Assembly: GCF_012371325.1 (NCBI RefSeq)
Contig: NZ_JAAZQX010000004.1
Coordinates: forward strand, 48,468-112,467
Direction of reading: 5' to 3'
Origin: Acinetobacter sp. A2
GTDB lineage: Bacteria > Pseudomonadota > Gammaproteobacteria > Pseudomonadales > Moraxellaceae
DNA length: 64,000 nucleotides
Of the stretch, positions 36,584 to 45,920 are shown piece after piece; the first letter of the stretch is position 1, and every line of letters begins with the position of its first letter. A program made the translations under genes and the position numbers. The notes under the pieces are model-generated. The model was given only the letters and a program-made list of their open reading frames with translations. It ran no database searches and was not told the origin of the DNA.

Positions 36584-37210
36584 TTAATTTAAAATATCTG
36601 CACTTTGAATCCGCTGCACACCATGTGCCAGCATTTGTTGCCATGCCTGCTGCAAAGAACCATTTAGATCAATGGCTTTGGTGGCATCTTCAATCACATA
36701 AGTCTGAAAGTCTAACTGGCAAGCATCCATTGCCGTCCATGCCACACAAAAATCGGTGGCAATGCCCACAATATAAACCGTATCAATCCCACGTGCCTTT
36801 AAATACGCGGCTAATCCTGTTGTGGTTTTGCGGTCGGCTTCCATAAAGGCAGAATAACTGTCTATTTCAGGGTGGAAACCTTTGCGAATAATCAGTTGTG
36901 CTGTTGGTAAATCTAGGTCTGGGTGTAGTTCAGCATCGGACGTACCTTGCACACAATGCACAGGCCAAAGTACCTGCTCACCATAGCTGAGCTGAATCTG
37001 TTCATAAGCTTGCTTGCCCGCATGGTTTGCCGCAAAGGATACATGCGTTGCAGGATGCCAGTCTTGCGTAATCACAATATTATGAAACACGCGCCCAAGC
37101 GCATTAATGCAGGGAATGATTTGATCGGCGTCGGCAACGGCCAAATTTCCACCCGGACAAAATCCGTTTTGCACATCCACCACAATCAGGGCGCTATTGA
37201 CCTGCTGCAT
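36584..37210 (-). CDS. pncA: Nicotinamidase
   Basis: PncA hydrolyses nicotinamide to nicotinate, feeding PncB in NAD salvage. The 208-residue product has the catalytic triad D12 (V-D-V-Q-N-G-F), K110 (I-I-R-K-G) and C155 (A-T-D-F-C-V-A-W-T-A), and the metal ligands D50, H52 and H56 in Q-D-W-H-P-A-T-H-V-S-F. AAGGAAA precedes the ATG. Such enzymes also activate pyrazinamide. It is a single gene 55 bases upstream of the ppk1 long frame's reading limit region and on the same strand. Confidence 0.96.
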   Translation of the reverse strand: MQQVNSALIVVDVQNGFCPGGNLAVADADQIIPCINALGRVFHNIVITQDWHPATHVSFAANHAGKQAYEQIQLSYGEQVLWPVHCVQGTSDAELHPDLDLPTAQLIIRKGFHPEIDSYSAFMEADRKTTTGLAAYLKARGIDTVYIVGIATDFCVAWTAMDACQLDFQTYVIEDATKAIDLNGSLQQAWQQMLAHGVQRIQSADILN

Positions 37211-37257
37211 GCTGTTTCCTTTTCAAAGCTAAACACTGCCATCAGCATAGCTGAAAT

Positions 37258-37665
37258 TTAAACCTGAGTTGTATCACTTTGATAAAAATAAAAAGAACCC
37301 TGTTCCACACAATGTTGATAGGCGGGCAGTTGTGACAATAACTGCCGTACAAAACGCGGATAGACTTTGGCTTTACGTGCTGTGGCAGCATGGAAATAAA
37401 AATAAGGCAGTGGATGCCGAGTCAAATAATTCACCAAATGTTGTCGGGCTAAAGACATGACCTGAAAGGCATCAATCCCAGCATTGACATCTTCATAAGT
37501 GGCTTGATCTGCAAACGCCAGCCATGCGTTTTGTTTCGGGGATGTGCGTGTTGCCTGAAACTTGCGTTTAAGTTCTAAAATAAATTCGTATTCAACCAAA
37601 TACAGTGAAAACTGCTGTTGGCTGACCTGAAACTCAGCAATCAATTTTTTCTGTTTCATGTCCAT
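37258..37665 (-). CDS. Conserved-looking protein of unknown function
   Basis: This 135-residue soluble protein has no signal or membrane segment. It is rich in Gln, Phe and Tyr, with a helical N-terminal half (Q-Q-Q-F-S-L-Y-L-V-E-Y-E-F-I-L-E-L-K-R-K) and aromatic strands later (P-Y-F-Y-F-H-A and S-F-Y-F-Y-Q). Three start codons are close together; ATG 37665 with AAGAG upstream is used, and ATG 37659 is equally possible. It lies 48 bases before pncA on the same strand and may share its transcript. I do not recognise it. Confidence 0.65.
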   Translation of the reverse strand: MDMKQKKLIAEFQVSQQQFSLYLVEYEFILELKRKFQATRTSPKQNAWLAFADQATYEDVNAGIDAFQVMSLARQHLVNYLTRHPLPYFYFHAATARKAKVYPRFVRQLLSQLPAYQHCVEQGSFYFYQSDTTQV

Positions 37666-37807
37666 CACACTCTTATTTTTTTAACTGTTTTTTTACGTTC
37701 TATTATACCCTTTGTGGTGGATATCCCTCGATAAAACAGGCAGCTGTGCGACAGTACTTGTCACACTAAATCAAGCGGTTTGCTCACTCAAATTTTCAAT
37801 CAAAACA

Positions 37808-37835
37808 AAAAATAGCCCGCATTGCGGGCTATTTT
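37808..37835. terminator. Rho-independent terminator
   Basis: AAAATAGCCCGCA pairs with TGCGGGCTATTTT around one base. It ends the MFS transporter gene on the minus strand. Confidence 0.88.
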
Positions 37836-37858
37836 GACTTCAAGCTGTTCTCATCCTT

Positions 37859-39085
37859 TTAAACAGTTTGAATACGGCGTACCAATAACAACATGAAGAC
37901 TGCTGAAATAATAATACAAGGAATGGCTGCTGATACGACCCCTGCCGCACCAAAGCCTGCTGCCAATAACTGACCCGCAATTGCAGGGCCAAGCATTGCC
38001 CCCACACGGCCAACAGCAGATGCAACACCCACCCCTGTACCACGTACTTCAGTTGGGTAAACAATACTACCAAAAGCATACAACACGCCCTGACAGCCAA
38101 TCACGAATGCACCCACCAAGGCCGATGCCATATACATTTGGGTCAGTGAACCTGCTGCATTCAGTGCAAATAAGCCTGCCAAAATGCCACCGTACATCAA
38201 TAAAATAACGTAGGCTTTTTTCCAGCGGTCGGTCAGCATACCTAAAATTACGGTACCTACAGTTGCACTCACCATAAAGTAGAACTGTGCTGTACTGCCT
38301 TCTTTACGTGAGAAACCTAACTCCATAAATAAGGATGGCAACCAGCTCAACATGATGTAAACCACCATTAAGGTAAAGAAGTAGCTCACCCAAATAAATA
38401 AGGTACGCATTAAGTTTTGTGAGTTAAATAAATCTTTAAAAGACGCTTTAGGCGCAGCGTTTTGTGCTGCCAAATGATTGCCTGCTGCTTGTGCTTTTAA
38501 AAACTCACGTGATTCTGGCAATAACCACATCATCAACGGAATCACAATAAACGGAAGCAAACCGCCCAAATAGAAAATATTTTTCCAGTTTGAACCAAAA
38601 TCTGTACTGGCCACTAAAGATAAAATGGCTGCACCCACAGGCATACCACAATACATTAAACCTACAGCACGACCACGGTTTTGTGGTGAAACTGCTTCAG
38701 AAGCCAAAGTAATCAAAATTGGCATAGCAGCACCTAAGCCCGCCCCCGCCAAGAAACGTACCGCCAATAAACTTTCAAAGCTATTGACCCAAACGGTACA
38801 CAAAGTAAATAAGGCAAATACCGCAGTTGACCAAATCAGTACTTTTTTACGACCAATACGGTCTGCAAAACGTCCACCAACCAATGCCCCAGGCAATAAA
38901 CCTAAAATACCCGCACTAAAAAACACCCCAAGTTGTGAGCTGTCTAGTCCAAAATGTTCACGAATACCTGCAGCCGCAATACCCGCTGCCTGAATATCTA
39001 GGCCTTCAATGACTGCAATTAAAAAACAGATCGCAACGGTAATCACCGCATGCCGTTGATCTGTATGTTGTGTTGATCTATCCAT
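37859..39085 (-). CDS. MFS transporter, aromatic acid:proton symporter (AAHS) family
   Basis: This 408-residue protein has 12 membrane segments. The AAHS marks are G-L-D-I-Q-A-A-G in helix 1 (the conserved D of aromatic-acid transporters), the loop G-G-R-F-A-D-R-I-G-R-K-K between helices 2 and 3, and L-P-E-S-R-E-F-L after helix 6. Relatives such as PcaK, VanK and MhbT import hydroxybenzoates and related acids. No catabolic gene adjoins, so the substrate is unknown. A good AGAGGG ribosome site precedes the ATG. It is divergent from dapA. Confidence 0.9.
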   Translation of the reverse strand: MDRSTQHTDQRHAVITVAICFLIAVIEGLDIQAAGIAAAGIREHFGLDSSQLGVFFSAGILGLLPGALVGGRFADRIGRKKVLIWSTAVFALFTLCTVWVNSFESLLAVRFLAGAGLGAAMPILITLASEAVSPQNRGRAVGLMYCGMPVGAAILSLVASTDFGSNWKNIFYLGGLLPFIVIPLMMWLLPESREFLKAQAAGNHLAAQNAAPKASFKDLFNSQNLMRTLFIWVSYFFTLMVVYIMLSWLPSLFMELGFSRKEGSTAQFYFMVSATVGTVILGMLTDRWKKAYVILLMYGGILAGLFALNAAGSLTQMYMASALVGAFVIGCQGVLYAFGSIVYPTEVRGTGVGVASAVGRVGAMLGPAIAGQLLAAGFGAAGVVSAAIPCIIISAVFMLLLVRRIQTV

Positions 39086-39782
39086 TGGGTCCCTCTACTA
39101 GAATTAGATAGCCATGTGAAAGCCTGCATCTTGCGCAGTTTTAAACAGCAGCAATAGCTATCAATAAGTGTTAGACCAAAGTGATTTTTTGAAGATCAGA
39201 AGACAGTACAAATAAATTTTGCGGCAAAAAATATAGCGAAAAAAACAATAATTCAGCTGCGTTACCCTCATTTTTTTAAATAAATACCACTATTTCGCTA
39301 GAAAATTCTCACTATTTAAGAAGCCTGCATAAAGCAGAGTAGACTTAAAAGCTATTAATCTGAAAGGCAAAAACCCCATATATTCCGATTAAAATACTCA
39401 GATATAAGAGCTATAAACTCTGAATTGAGTGTTTTTTTCTATAATAATCATGGTTTCAGTGACAAATTTCAGCCTGCGGCATTAAAAATGACTCAAGTAG
39501 CATGATCTAAAGACCTGCAGAAAATAATTTCAGCTTTGCTGTGGTCGTTTTTGCTTTTTATTGTGAAAACAAATACCTGTTCAATTCATTTTTTACCGAA
39601 CTTCACAAAGTTTCTGTTTGCTTTGACGAAAGCATATTGTTCTGACACACTGAATCAGTCATAATTTGGCTAAGCATTATTTAATCAAATTGATTAAATT
39701 TTGACCCAAATCAAAATACTGCAACCATCCACGTCTTCTTTTCTACACCATTGTGGATGGAAAAATAGGATCTTTTTAAAAA
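39086..39782. other. 697-base gene-free region between the MFS transporter and dapA
   Basis: This AT-rich divergent region contains no open frame above about 60 residues and no strong hairpin. It must hold the promoters of both neighbours. I looked for a lysine riboswitch ahead of dapA and saw no matching core. Its length is unusual for this compact window. Confidence 0.5.
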
Positions 39783-40682
39783 ATGACTCAGCAAGCACAG
39801 ACCATTCAAGGCTCAATTGTCGCAATTGTCACCCCAATGTTAGAAGATGGCAGCGTAGATTGGAAAGGTCTCGAGAAGCTCGTTGAGTGGCACATAGAAC
39901 AAGGCACCAACAGTATTGTTGCTGTGGGCACAACTGGTGAAGCATCGACCTTAAGTATGGAAGAGCACACCAAAGTGATCGCAGAAATTATTCGCGTCGC
40001 AAATAAGCGTATTCCTGTCATTGCTGGTACTGGTGCAAACTCAACGCATGAAGCCATCGAACTGACCAAAGAAGCACAACAACTGGGCGCAGATGCGGCC
40101 CTATTGGTAACGCCTTATTATAATAAGCCAACCCAAGAAGGTTTATATCAACACTATAAAGCCATTGCAGAAGCGGTAGATTTACCGATCATTCTATATA
40201 ACGTACCAGGTCGTACGGGCGTAGACATGTCTAACGAAACTGTCATTCGCTTGGCAGACATCCCTAATATTGTGGGCGTAAAAGACGCAACAGGCGATGT
40301 GCCACGTGGTCAGCAGTTATTAGCTGGCTTGAACGGCAAAAACATGGTGGTTTACTCAGGCGATGATGCGACAGCATATCAACTGATGCTACACGGTGCA
40401 CAAGGCAATATTTCTGTAACTGCCAATGTTGCACCGAAAGCCATGAGCCAAGTTTGCGCGGCCGCGATTGCTGGTGATGCGGCAGGTGCAGAGCAACAGA
40501 ACAGTACGATTGCAAATTTACACAATATTCTATTTTGTGAATCGAACCCAATTCCTGTGAAATGGGCACTTCATGAAATGGGATTAATTGGTACAGGTAT
40601 TCGCCTGCCATTAACTCCGCTTGCAGAACAATATCGTGCACCGCTACGCGAAGCCCTTCAGGCTGCGGGTGTCATTCAATAA
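39783..40682 (+). CDS. dapA: 4-hydroxy-tetrahydrodipicolinate synthase
   Basis: DapA condenses pyruvate with aspartate semialdehyde, the first committed step to lysine and meso-diaminopimelate for peptidoglycan. The 299-residue TIM-barrel protein has G-T-T-G-E (49-53), Tyr139 in L-Y-N-V-P-G-R-T, and the Schiff-base K167 in V-G-V-K-D-A-T. The ribosome site is weak (TAGGATC). It starts the dapA / BamC-like / purC run, the same order as E. coli dapA-bamC-purC. Confidence 0.97.
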   Translation: MTQQAQTIQGSIVAIVTPMLEDGSVDWKGLEKLVEWHIEQGTNSIVAVGTTGEASTLSMEEHTKVIAEIIRVANKRIPVIAGTGANSTHEAIELTKEAQQLGADAALLVTPYYNKPTQEGLYQHYKAIAEAVDLPIILYNVPGRTGVDMSNETVIRLADIPNIVGVKDATGDVPRGQQLLAGLNGKNMVVYSGDDATAYQLMLHGAQGNISVTANVAPKAMSQVCAAAIAGDAAGAEQQNSTIANLHNILFCESNPIPVKWALHEMGLIGTGIRLPLTPLAEQYRAPLREALQAAGVIQ

Positions 40683-40693
40683 AAGAGCTTAGT

Positions 40694-41293
40694 ATGATGC
40701 AATTACGTTTTGGTTTTATCGCCGCACTTTCAGTATTGAGTTTGGCTGGTTGTAGTTCTCTGGCCATTAACAATGGTTCATTGGACTATAAAGACACCAC
40801 CACTTTAGCACCACTTCAATATCCTGAAGGTTCTGTGGTTCGACCTGCAACGCCATTGTATCCTGCACCAAGCGTTGACCCGCTTGCAACGGCCAATGCG
40901 CCAAAGCTTGAAAATTCACGTGGCAACCGTTTTGCAATGCCACGTCCTGAAGCTGTGCAAGCGAGTCCGACTGTTGAAGACGGTACCCAAATTGGCCGTC
41001 CTCAGCCTGTAGTTGATGGAAACCAAAATCCGTTACTCAAAATTGATGGAAATTCTGCTACAATTTGGCAATACACTCTTGCCACCCTCAGCAGTCTGAA
41101 TTACAGCATTGTTGGTCAAAGTAAGAACCGTTACGAGGCAACCATTAAGGTCGATCAACAGATTTATGTCTTAAGATTGACCTCTGTCGGTTCGAGCAAC
41201 AACTTAGCCGTGTTCAATGCCGATAACAGCTTTGCAGACCAAGAAAAAGCTGCAGATCTGTTGGCCCAGATTTACCAAAATTGGCCAGCCTAG
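40694..41293 (+). CDS. bamC: BamC-like outer-membrane lipoprotein
   Basis: BamC is an accessory lipoprotein of the beta-barrel assembly machine. This 199-residue product has a lipoprotein signal with C20 in L-A-G-C-S-S, an N-terminal low-complexity Pro-rich region (about 45-110: Y-P-E-G-S-V-V-R-P-A-T-P), and one folded domain at the end (about 125-195). E. coli BamC is about 344 residues with two such domains, so this one is short and lacks the second. Identification rests on place (dapA-bamC-purC), lipobox and overall layout. It ends inside a terminator-like hairpin before purC. Confidence 0.72.
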   Translation: MMQLRFGFIAALSVLSLAGCSSLAINNGSLDYKDTTTLAPLQYPEGSVVRPATPLYPAPSVDPLATANAPKLENSRGNRFAMPRPEAVQASPTVEDGTQIGRPQPVVDGNQNPLLKIDGNSATIWQYTLATLSSLNYSIVGQSKNRYEATIKVDQQIYVLRLTSVGSSNNLAVFNADNSFADQEKAADLLAQIYQNWPA

Positions 41294-41314
41294 CCGTACT
41301 AGGCATTTTTTTTT
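41288..41314 (+). terminator. Terminator-like hairpin between bamC-like gene and purC
   Basis: GCCTAG pairs with CTAGGC around a five-base loop and is followed, after one A, by nine Ts. It begins inside the last codons of the lipoprotein gene. It would partly separate purC expression from dapA. Confidence 0.75.
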
Positions 41315-41329
41315 GAAAAAGGTTCCCTC

Positions 41330-42049
41330 ATGTTAAAACAAACCTTGCTCTATACTGGTAAAGCGAAATCTGTTTATACCACAGACAGTGCAGACCACCT
41401 GATTTTAGTCTTTCGTGATGATGCCTCTGCGTTCAATGGCGAAAAAATCGAACAACTAGATCGTAAAGGTAAGGTGAACAACCGTTTTAACGCCTTTATC
41501 ATGGAAAAATTGGCTGAAGCGGGTATCGAAACTCACTTTGAAAAGCTACTTACACCAAACGAAGTATTGGTGAAAAAATTAGACATGATTCCTGTAGAAT
41601 GTGTAATTCGTAACTACGCTGCAGGTTCACTTTGCCGTCGTTTAGGTGTAGAAGAAGGCAAAGAATTAACCCCACCAACATTTGAATTGTTCTTTAAAGA
41701 CGATGCGCTTGGCGATCCGATGGTCAATGAATCTCAAGCGATTGCTTTAGGTTGGGCCAATGCAGAACAATTGGCAAAAATGAAAGAACTGACTTACCAA
41801 GTCAACGATGTATTAAAAGCATTGTTTGATGCAGGTAACATGATTCTGGTCGATTTCAAACTTGAGTTTGGTGTATTCCACGACCGTATCGTATTGGGCG
41901 ATGAATTCTCTCCAGACGGTTGCCGTTTATGGGACAAAGACACCAAGAAAAAGCTCGACAAAGACCGTTTCCGTCAAGGTTTAGGCGGTGTGGTTGAAGC
42001 TTATGAAGAAGTTGCTGCACGTTTAGGCATCGACTTAGACAACATCTAA
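41330..42049 (+). CDS. purC: SAICAR synthase
   Basis: PurC joins aspartate to CAIR using ATP, in purine synthesis. The 239-residue product has the family pattern throughout: Y-T-G-K-A-K-S-V-Y, the [11 protein letters not shown] loop, [14 protein letters not shown] and [23 protein letters not shown] follows near residue 195. It lies 36 bases after the BamC-like gene with a terminator-like hairpin between. AAAGG lies just before the ATG. Confidence 0.97.
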   Translation: MLKQTLLYTGKAKSVYTTDSADHLILVFRDDASAFNGEKIEQLDRKGKVNNRFNAFIMEKLAEAGIETHFEKLLTPNEVLVKKLDMIPVECVIRNYAAGSLCRRLGVEEGKELTPPTFELFFKDDALGDPMVNESQAIALGWANAEQLAKMKELTYQVNDVLKALFDAGNMILVDFKLEFGVFHDRIVLGDEFSPDGCRLWDKDTKKKLDKDRFRQGLGGVVEAYEEVAARLGIDLDNI

Positions 42050-42070
42050 TCTACAGTTGTCTTGAATTCT

Positions 42071-42099
42071 AAAGGCCGAGCTATTTTGCTCGGCTTTTT
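42071..42099 (+). terminator. Rho-independent terminator of purC
   Basis: GCCGAGC pairs with GCTCGGC around TATTTT and is followed by a T-run. Confidence 0.9.
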
Positions 42100-42397
42100 C
42101 ATTTTTACTGTGCCAACAAAGCACAAATTACAAAGCGGATTTGTTCAACATAAATGAATTTAGAAGACATGACCTGATTGCCTTTTTTAAATTAATTTGA
42201 ATTTAAATTGTGTATTCTGCAATTCCGTGTATGCTTGTACCCATACTAGAAAAATATGAAGTTCGTTTTAATCGTCTAAGTCCGTAGTTTTATTTTGTAA
42301 TCCTTCGTTTTGTTCAGATTTTAAGTCGCATCTTTTTCCCAGTTATTCCAAATCTTTTTAGATTGCAAAATATTAAAATTCAGCAGGATATTTCCCT
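42100..42397 (+). promoter_or_regulatory. Promoter and probable long leader of the cold-shock gene
   Basis: About 300 AT-rich bases without a gene. Cold-shock genes usually have leaders of 100 to 160 bases that refold with temperature. The T-rich stretch from about 42240 to the ATG is a fair candidate, with a short stem GTATG/CATAC near 42230-42246. The transcription start cannot be fixed. Confidence 0.4.
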
Positions 42398-42610
42398 ATG
42401 TCGAATACTACGATGAAAGGCACTGTAAAGTGGTTCAACGAAACTAAAGGTTTTGGCTTTATTCAACCAGAATCAGGTCCAGACGTGTTTGCACACTTCA
42501 GCGAAATTGCACACTCAGGCTTCAAGACTTTACATGAAGGTCAACAAGTTGAATTCAGCGTAACTCAAGGTCAAAAAGGCCCGAACGCTGTAAACATCAA
42601 ACCGCTTTAA
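42398..42610 (+). CDS. CspA-family cold-shock protein
   Basis: This 70-residue single-strand nucleic-acid-binding protein is a five-strand OB barrel. The RNA-binding motifs are K-G-F-G-F-I-Q (RNP1, about residues 17-23) and D-V-F-A-H-F-S (RNP2, about 29-35), with W11 and surface aromatics in place. Such proteins melt RNA structure, often after cold shock, though some paralogues are constitutive. AGGAT lies nine bases before the ATG. It is followed by two hairpins, the second with a T-run. Confidence 0.95.
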   Translation: MSNTTMKGTVKWFNETKGFGFIQPESGPDVFAHFSEIAHSGFKTLHEGQQVEFSVTQGQKGPNAVNIKPL

Positions 42611-42619
42611 GTCTTTGCT

Positions 42620-42687
42620 TACAGACACCTCTTTGATGTCTGTAAACCAATGCAAAAAAGCTCAAGTGTATGCTTGAGCTTTTTTTA
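42620..42687 (+). terminator. Hairpin plus rho-independent terminator after the cold-shock gene
   Basis: A first stem TACAGACA/TGTCTGTA (42620-42644) has no T-run. It is followed by AAAAAAGCTCAAG pairing with CTTGAGCTTTTTTT (42654-42687), a strong terminator usable in both directions (rarA converges). Confidence 0.88.
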
Positions 42688-42720
42688 TGCCAATTATTTT
42701 TATCAGCTGCACTAAATAGC

Positions 42721-43989
42721 TTATGACTGATTTTGCTGCCAGCGACGTTGCTGTAAACGCTCGCCTTCAACCTCACGCTTATTACGTGCTGACTCATACA
42801 GTTTAGTGCCTTTCAATTCAGGTGGCATATATTCCTGCAGCACAAAATGCTCTGGGTAATTGTGTGGATACAAATAATCTACCCCGTAACCCTGTTCTTT
42901 CATCAGCTTGGTTGGTGCATTGCGTAAATGCAGTGGCACAGGCAAGTTCGCTGTTTTTTCGGCCAAATCCATCGCTTTGTTAATTGCCAAATAAGTGCTG
43001 TTACTTTTGGCACTGGTGGCCAGATACACCGCACATTGTCCTAAAATAATCCGTGCTTCAGGCATACCAATGACTTGTACCGAACGGAAGCACTCGCCTG
43101 CCAACAACAAGGCATTCGGGTTAGAATTGCCTATATCTTCTGAAGCTGCAATTAACATACGGCGCGCAATAAAAGTCGGGTCTTCACCACCTTTGAGCAT
43201 GCGTGCCATCCAATACAATGCTGCATCGGGGTCACTGCCACGAATTGACTTAATAAAGGCAGACACCAAGTCATAATGCTGTTCGCCCGACTTGTCATAA
43301 CGGGCAATATTTTGTTGTGCGACCTTCACCACAATGGCATTGGTGATGATGTTTTCTACATCTGGTTCAAAGGTACTTGCAACCAAGTCCAGTAAGTTTA
43401 AAGCCTTGCGTGCATCGCCTGCGGCAAACTGAATTAGAGCATCAAATTCTTCAATCTGAATATAACGGTCTTTTAAGAACTGATCTTGCTGAATGGCTTG
43501 TGTTAGCAAGGTCTGAATTGCATCGGCATCTAGCGCTTTTAAGGTATAGACCTGACAGCGAGATAACAAAGCACTGTTCACTTCAAATGAAGGGTTTTCA
43601 GTCGTCGCACCAATTAAGGTGATTTTGCCCTTTTCAACTGCATTCAATAAGGCATCTTGCTGTGACTTATTAAAGCGATGAATTTCATCAATGAAGACCA
43701 CAGGTGTAAGTAAGTCACCGCCTTCGGCAATAATTTCACGCAGCTCTTTGACCCCAGTATTCAGCGCAGAAAGGCTGATAAAAGGACGATCTACCGCCTG
43801 TGCCAACAATAAAGCAATGGTGGTTTTTCCGACCCCTGGTGGTCCCCAAAATATAATTGAAGGCAAATGCCCCTGATCAATCATTTGGCGCAATGGTGCT
43901 TGCTCACCCAGTAAATGATCTTGGCCGATAATTTGCGCTAAATCACGTGGGCGCAAGCGCTCAGGCAGCGGAATATGACTTTCTGACAT
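42721..43989 (-). CDS. rarA: Replication-associated recombination protein A
   Basis: RarA (MgsA) is a clamp-loader-like AAA+ ATPase that acts at stalled replication forks. The 422-residue product has R-P-R-D-L near residue 14, Walker A G-P-P-G-V-G-K-T (49-56), Walker B F-I-D-E-I-H-R-F (D101/E102) and sensor motif G-A-T-T-E-N-P-S-F. The C-terminal tetramerisation part has [11 protein letters not shown] and M-P-P-E-L-K-G. It stands alone on its strand. Confidence 0.95.
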   Translation of the reverse strand: MSESHIPLPERLRPRDLAQIIGQDHLLGEQAPLRQMIDQGHLPSIIFWGPPGVGKTTIALLLAQAVDRPFISLSALNTGVKELREIIAEGGDLLTPVVFIDEIHRFNKSQQDALLNAVEKGKITLIGATTENPSFEVNSALLSRCQVYTLKALDADAIQTLLTQAIQQDQFLKDRYIQIEEFDALIQFAAGDARKALNLLDLVASTFEPDVENIITNAIVVKVAQQNIARYDKSGEQHYDLVSAFIKSIRGSDPDAALYWMARMLKGGEDPTFIARRMLIAASEDIGNSNPNALLLAGECFRSVQVIGMPEARIILGQCAVYLATSAKSNSTYLAINKAMDLAEKTANLPVPLHLRNAPTKLMKEQGYGVDYLYPHNYPEHFVLQEYMPPELKGTKLYESARNKREVEGERLQQRRWQQNQS

Positions 43990-44105
43990 CTTGTTATTTC
44001 TATACTTGACTTCACTCTAGTCTACTATGATCTCAGGCTTTGGAGTATTTCTAATCGTGCTGATTTATTCTGAAACTCTAAGCGTGACCTTACATTGAAA
44101 ATAAA

Positions 44106-44558
44106 TCAACGCACCCAGCGCACCACATAATCTTCAATATCTTCTTCTGCAACATCCAATTCTGAAATACAGCGCCCTGCCGCAGATTTTTTGGCTTTAA
44201 TCACACTTTGTCGCGAACCTGTATTTAAATAATGCCAAGACGGCAAATTTTTACCTTCTTTTAAACGTCGATAAGCACAACTTGGCGGCAACCAGTGAAT
44301 TTTTTCCAGTTTTTCTGGGGTAAGTTGAATGCAATCGGGTACGAATTCAAAGCGATTGGCATAATCTGAACAACGCGCTGTGTTGCAATCCAGTAACTTA
44401 CACGACACTTTGGTATAAGCCACTTCCTGCGTGTCTTCATCTTCTAATTTGACCAAACAGCATAAACCGCAACCATCGCACAAGGCTTCCCATTCCGCTG
44501 TAGTTAAGGCATTCAGCGGATAGTTTTTCCAAAATTCAGGTCGTAATTGATCAGACAT
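44106..44558 (-). CDS. YcgN/UPF0260 cysteine-cluster protein
   Basis: This 150-residue cytoplasmic protein has the conserved cysteine cluster C-D-G-C-G-L-C-C near residues 28-35, followed by further cysteines (K-L-L-D-C-N-T-A-R-C-S-D-Y). The closing L-P-S-W-H-Y-L and W-L-P-P-S-C-A-Y-R segments are typical of UPF0260. A metal or zinc/iron-sulfur site is likely. ATG 44558 matches family starts better than the ten-residue-longer frame. The function is unknown. Confidence 0.9.
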   Translation of the reverse strand: MSDQLRPEFWKNYPLNALTTAEWEALCDGCGLCCLVKLEDEDTQEVAYTKVSCKLLDCNTARCSDYANRFEFVPDCIQLTPEKLEKIHWLPPSCAYRRLKEGKNLPSWHYLNTGSRQSVIKAKKSAAGRCISELDVAEEDIEDYVVRWVR

Positions 44559-44749
44559 AGCGCACAAAAAATATATAAACCGCCCCATTATAACAGCCTT
44601 CTGGGGACTTGTAGGCTTGCTTTAGTCTTTAAACGAATCAAACACTTAACTTTAATAACTGAACATTTAATACACAAAAACAAAACAGTGCACTGCGCGC
44701 ACATCCCTATACTGAATTCAGAAGCTATAAAAACACATGGAGAAAAATT

Positions 44750-44908
44750 ATGTTTCGTTGGGCTATTATCTTTGCAGTAATTGCATTAATCGCGAGTCTA
44801 CTTGGTTTTGGTGGTGTTGCAGGTCTATCTAAAGACTTTGCCATTATCTTATTAGTCATTGCTGTTATTCTGGCAATTGTTGGTTTCTTATCTCGCGGGA
44901 AAGTCTAG
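44750..44908 (+). CDS. DUF1328 (YtjA) small membrane protein
   Basis: This 52-residue peptide, [20 protein letters not shown] and on, matches E. coli YtjA closely, with two membrane segments (about 4-25 and 29-46) and the G-F-G-G-V-A-G turn between them. The ending is R-G-K-V. GGAG lies eight bases before the ATG and a clear terminator follows, so the gene is real although very short. The family is often stress-induced; its role is unknown. Confidence 0.92.
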   Translation: MFRWAIIFAVIALIASLLGFGGVAGLSKDFAIILLVIAVILAIVGFLSRGKV

Positions 44909-44933
44909 TCAGACATTCTGCAAAACTTAAATA

Positions 44934-44960
44934 AAAAAGAAGGATGATTCCTTCTTTTTT
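44934..44960 (+). terminator. Rho-independent terminator
   Basis: AAAAAAGAAGGA pairs with TCCTTCTTTTTT around a short loop, just after the DUF1328 gene. Confidence 0.88.
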
Positions 44961-45109
44961 TATGCCTGTTTTTAAGTAAATCCATACCCATTCCACGATT
45001 TTTTAAAATATTTTCTCACATTTATAAGCAGGTTTTACCCTGTTTTTAAAAATGCGTGCCATATTATTATGCTTTAATCATGGCATTGAAAACGATAAGG
45101 AAAGAAGGC

Positions 45110-45850
45110 ATGGCTTTAGCAATCAAAACTCGCGAAATTGAATATACTGCTGCAGATGGAAGCAAACTGATTGGTTATTTTGCAGCACCAGAAACCAGCG
45201 AAGCTGTCGCGGGCGTGATTGTCGCACCTGAATGGTGGGGACGCAATGAATACACCGAACAACGTGCCCGAGAGCTGGCTGAACATGGTTTTGCTGCACT
45301 GGCAATAGACATGTATGGCGACAAAAAAGTCACCACCACCGCCACTCAAGCCAACGAATGGATGATGCAAACTTTTGAAGATGCAGACACAATTGTGACT
45401 CGTGCGTCTGCAGCTTTAGACGCTTTAGCTGCCCAACCTGAAGTAAATCGCGATAAACTCGCTGCAATTGGCTTCTGTTATGGTGGCAAAGTGGTCCTTG
45501 ATTTGGCGCGTTCTGGTGCTCCTGTGCAAGCCGTCGTGACCTTCCACGCGAACCTAAGCCCGAAAGCCCCTGCACAACAAGGTCAGGTTCAAGCCGAGAT
45601 TTTGGTATTGCATGGTGAGCTAGACAGCATGGTGACTTTAGAAGATGTAGCAAGTTTCCGTGAAGAAATGCATGCGGCACAAGTTGACCATGAAGTGATT
45701 ATTTTTGAAGATGCCAAACACGGCTTCAGTAACCCTCAAGCCGATGAGCGTGCTAAAGCCAACGGTGTAGATTTAGGCTACAACGCTTCTGCAGAGCAGC
45801 AAGGTTTAGCGGCAATGTATGAAGTGCTAGATCGACATTTGGCCAATTAA
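45110..45850 (+). CDS. Dienelactone hydrolase family protein
   Basis: This 246-residue alpha/beta hydrolase has the family's catalytic Cys C123 in G-F-C-Y-G-G-K, the Asp in L-H-G-E-L-D-S-M and the His in K-H-G-F-S-N-P. V-A-P-E-W-W-G-R-N-E-Y near residue 38-48 forms the oxyanion side. Classical members open dienelactone in chlorocatechol breakdown, but chromosomal copies away from such genes have unknown substrates. The ATG at 45110 is preceded by AAGGAAAGAAGG; the longer frame is not supported. Confidence 0.9.
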   Translation: MALAIKTREIEYTAADGSKLIGYFAAPETSEAVAGVIVAPEWWGRNEYTEQRARELAEHGFAALAIDMYGDKKVTTTATQANEWMMQTFEDADTIVTRASAALDALAAQPEVNRDKLAAIGFCYGGKVVLDLARSGAPVQAVVTFHANLSPKAPAQQGQVQAEILVLHGELDSMVTLEDVASFREEMHAAQVDHEVIIFEDAKHGFSNPQADERAKANGVDLGYNASAEQQGLAAMYEVLDRHLAN

Positions 45851-45920
45851 TCTGCTGTACATATAACGCAGCATATACTCAACGCAAGCCAAAGAAAATT
45901 TTAAAGAAGAGGATATAACA

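Noticed and set aside
39483..39782. Lysine riboswitch before dapA
   Set aside because: No recognisable L-box core or terminator hairpin is present.
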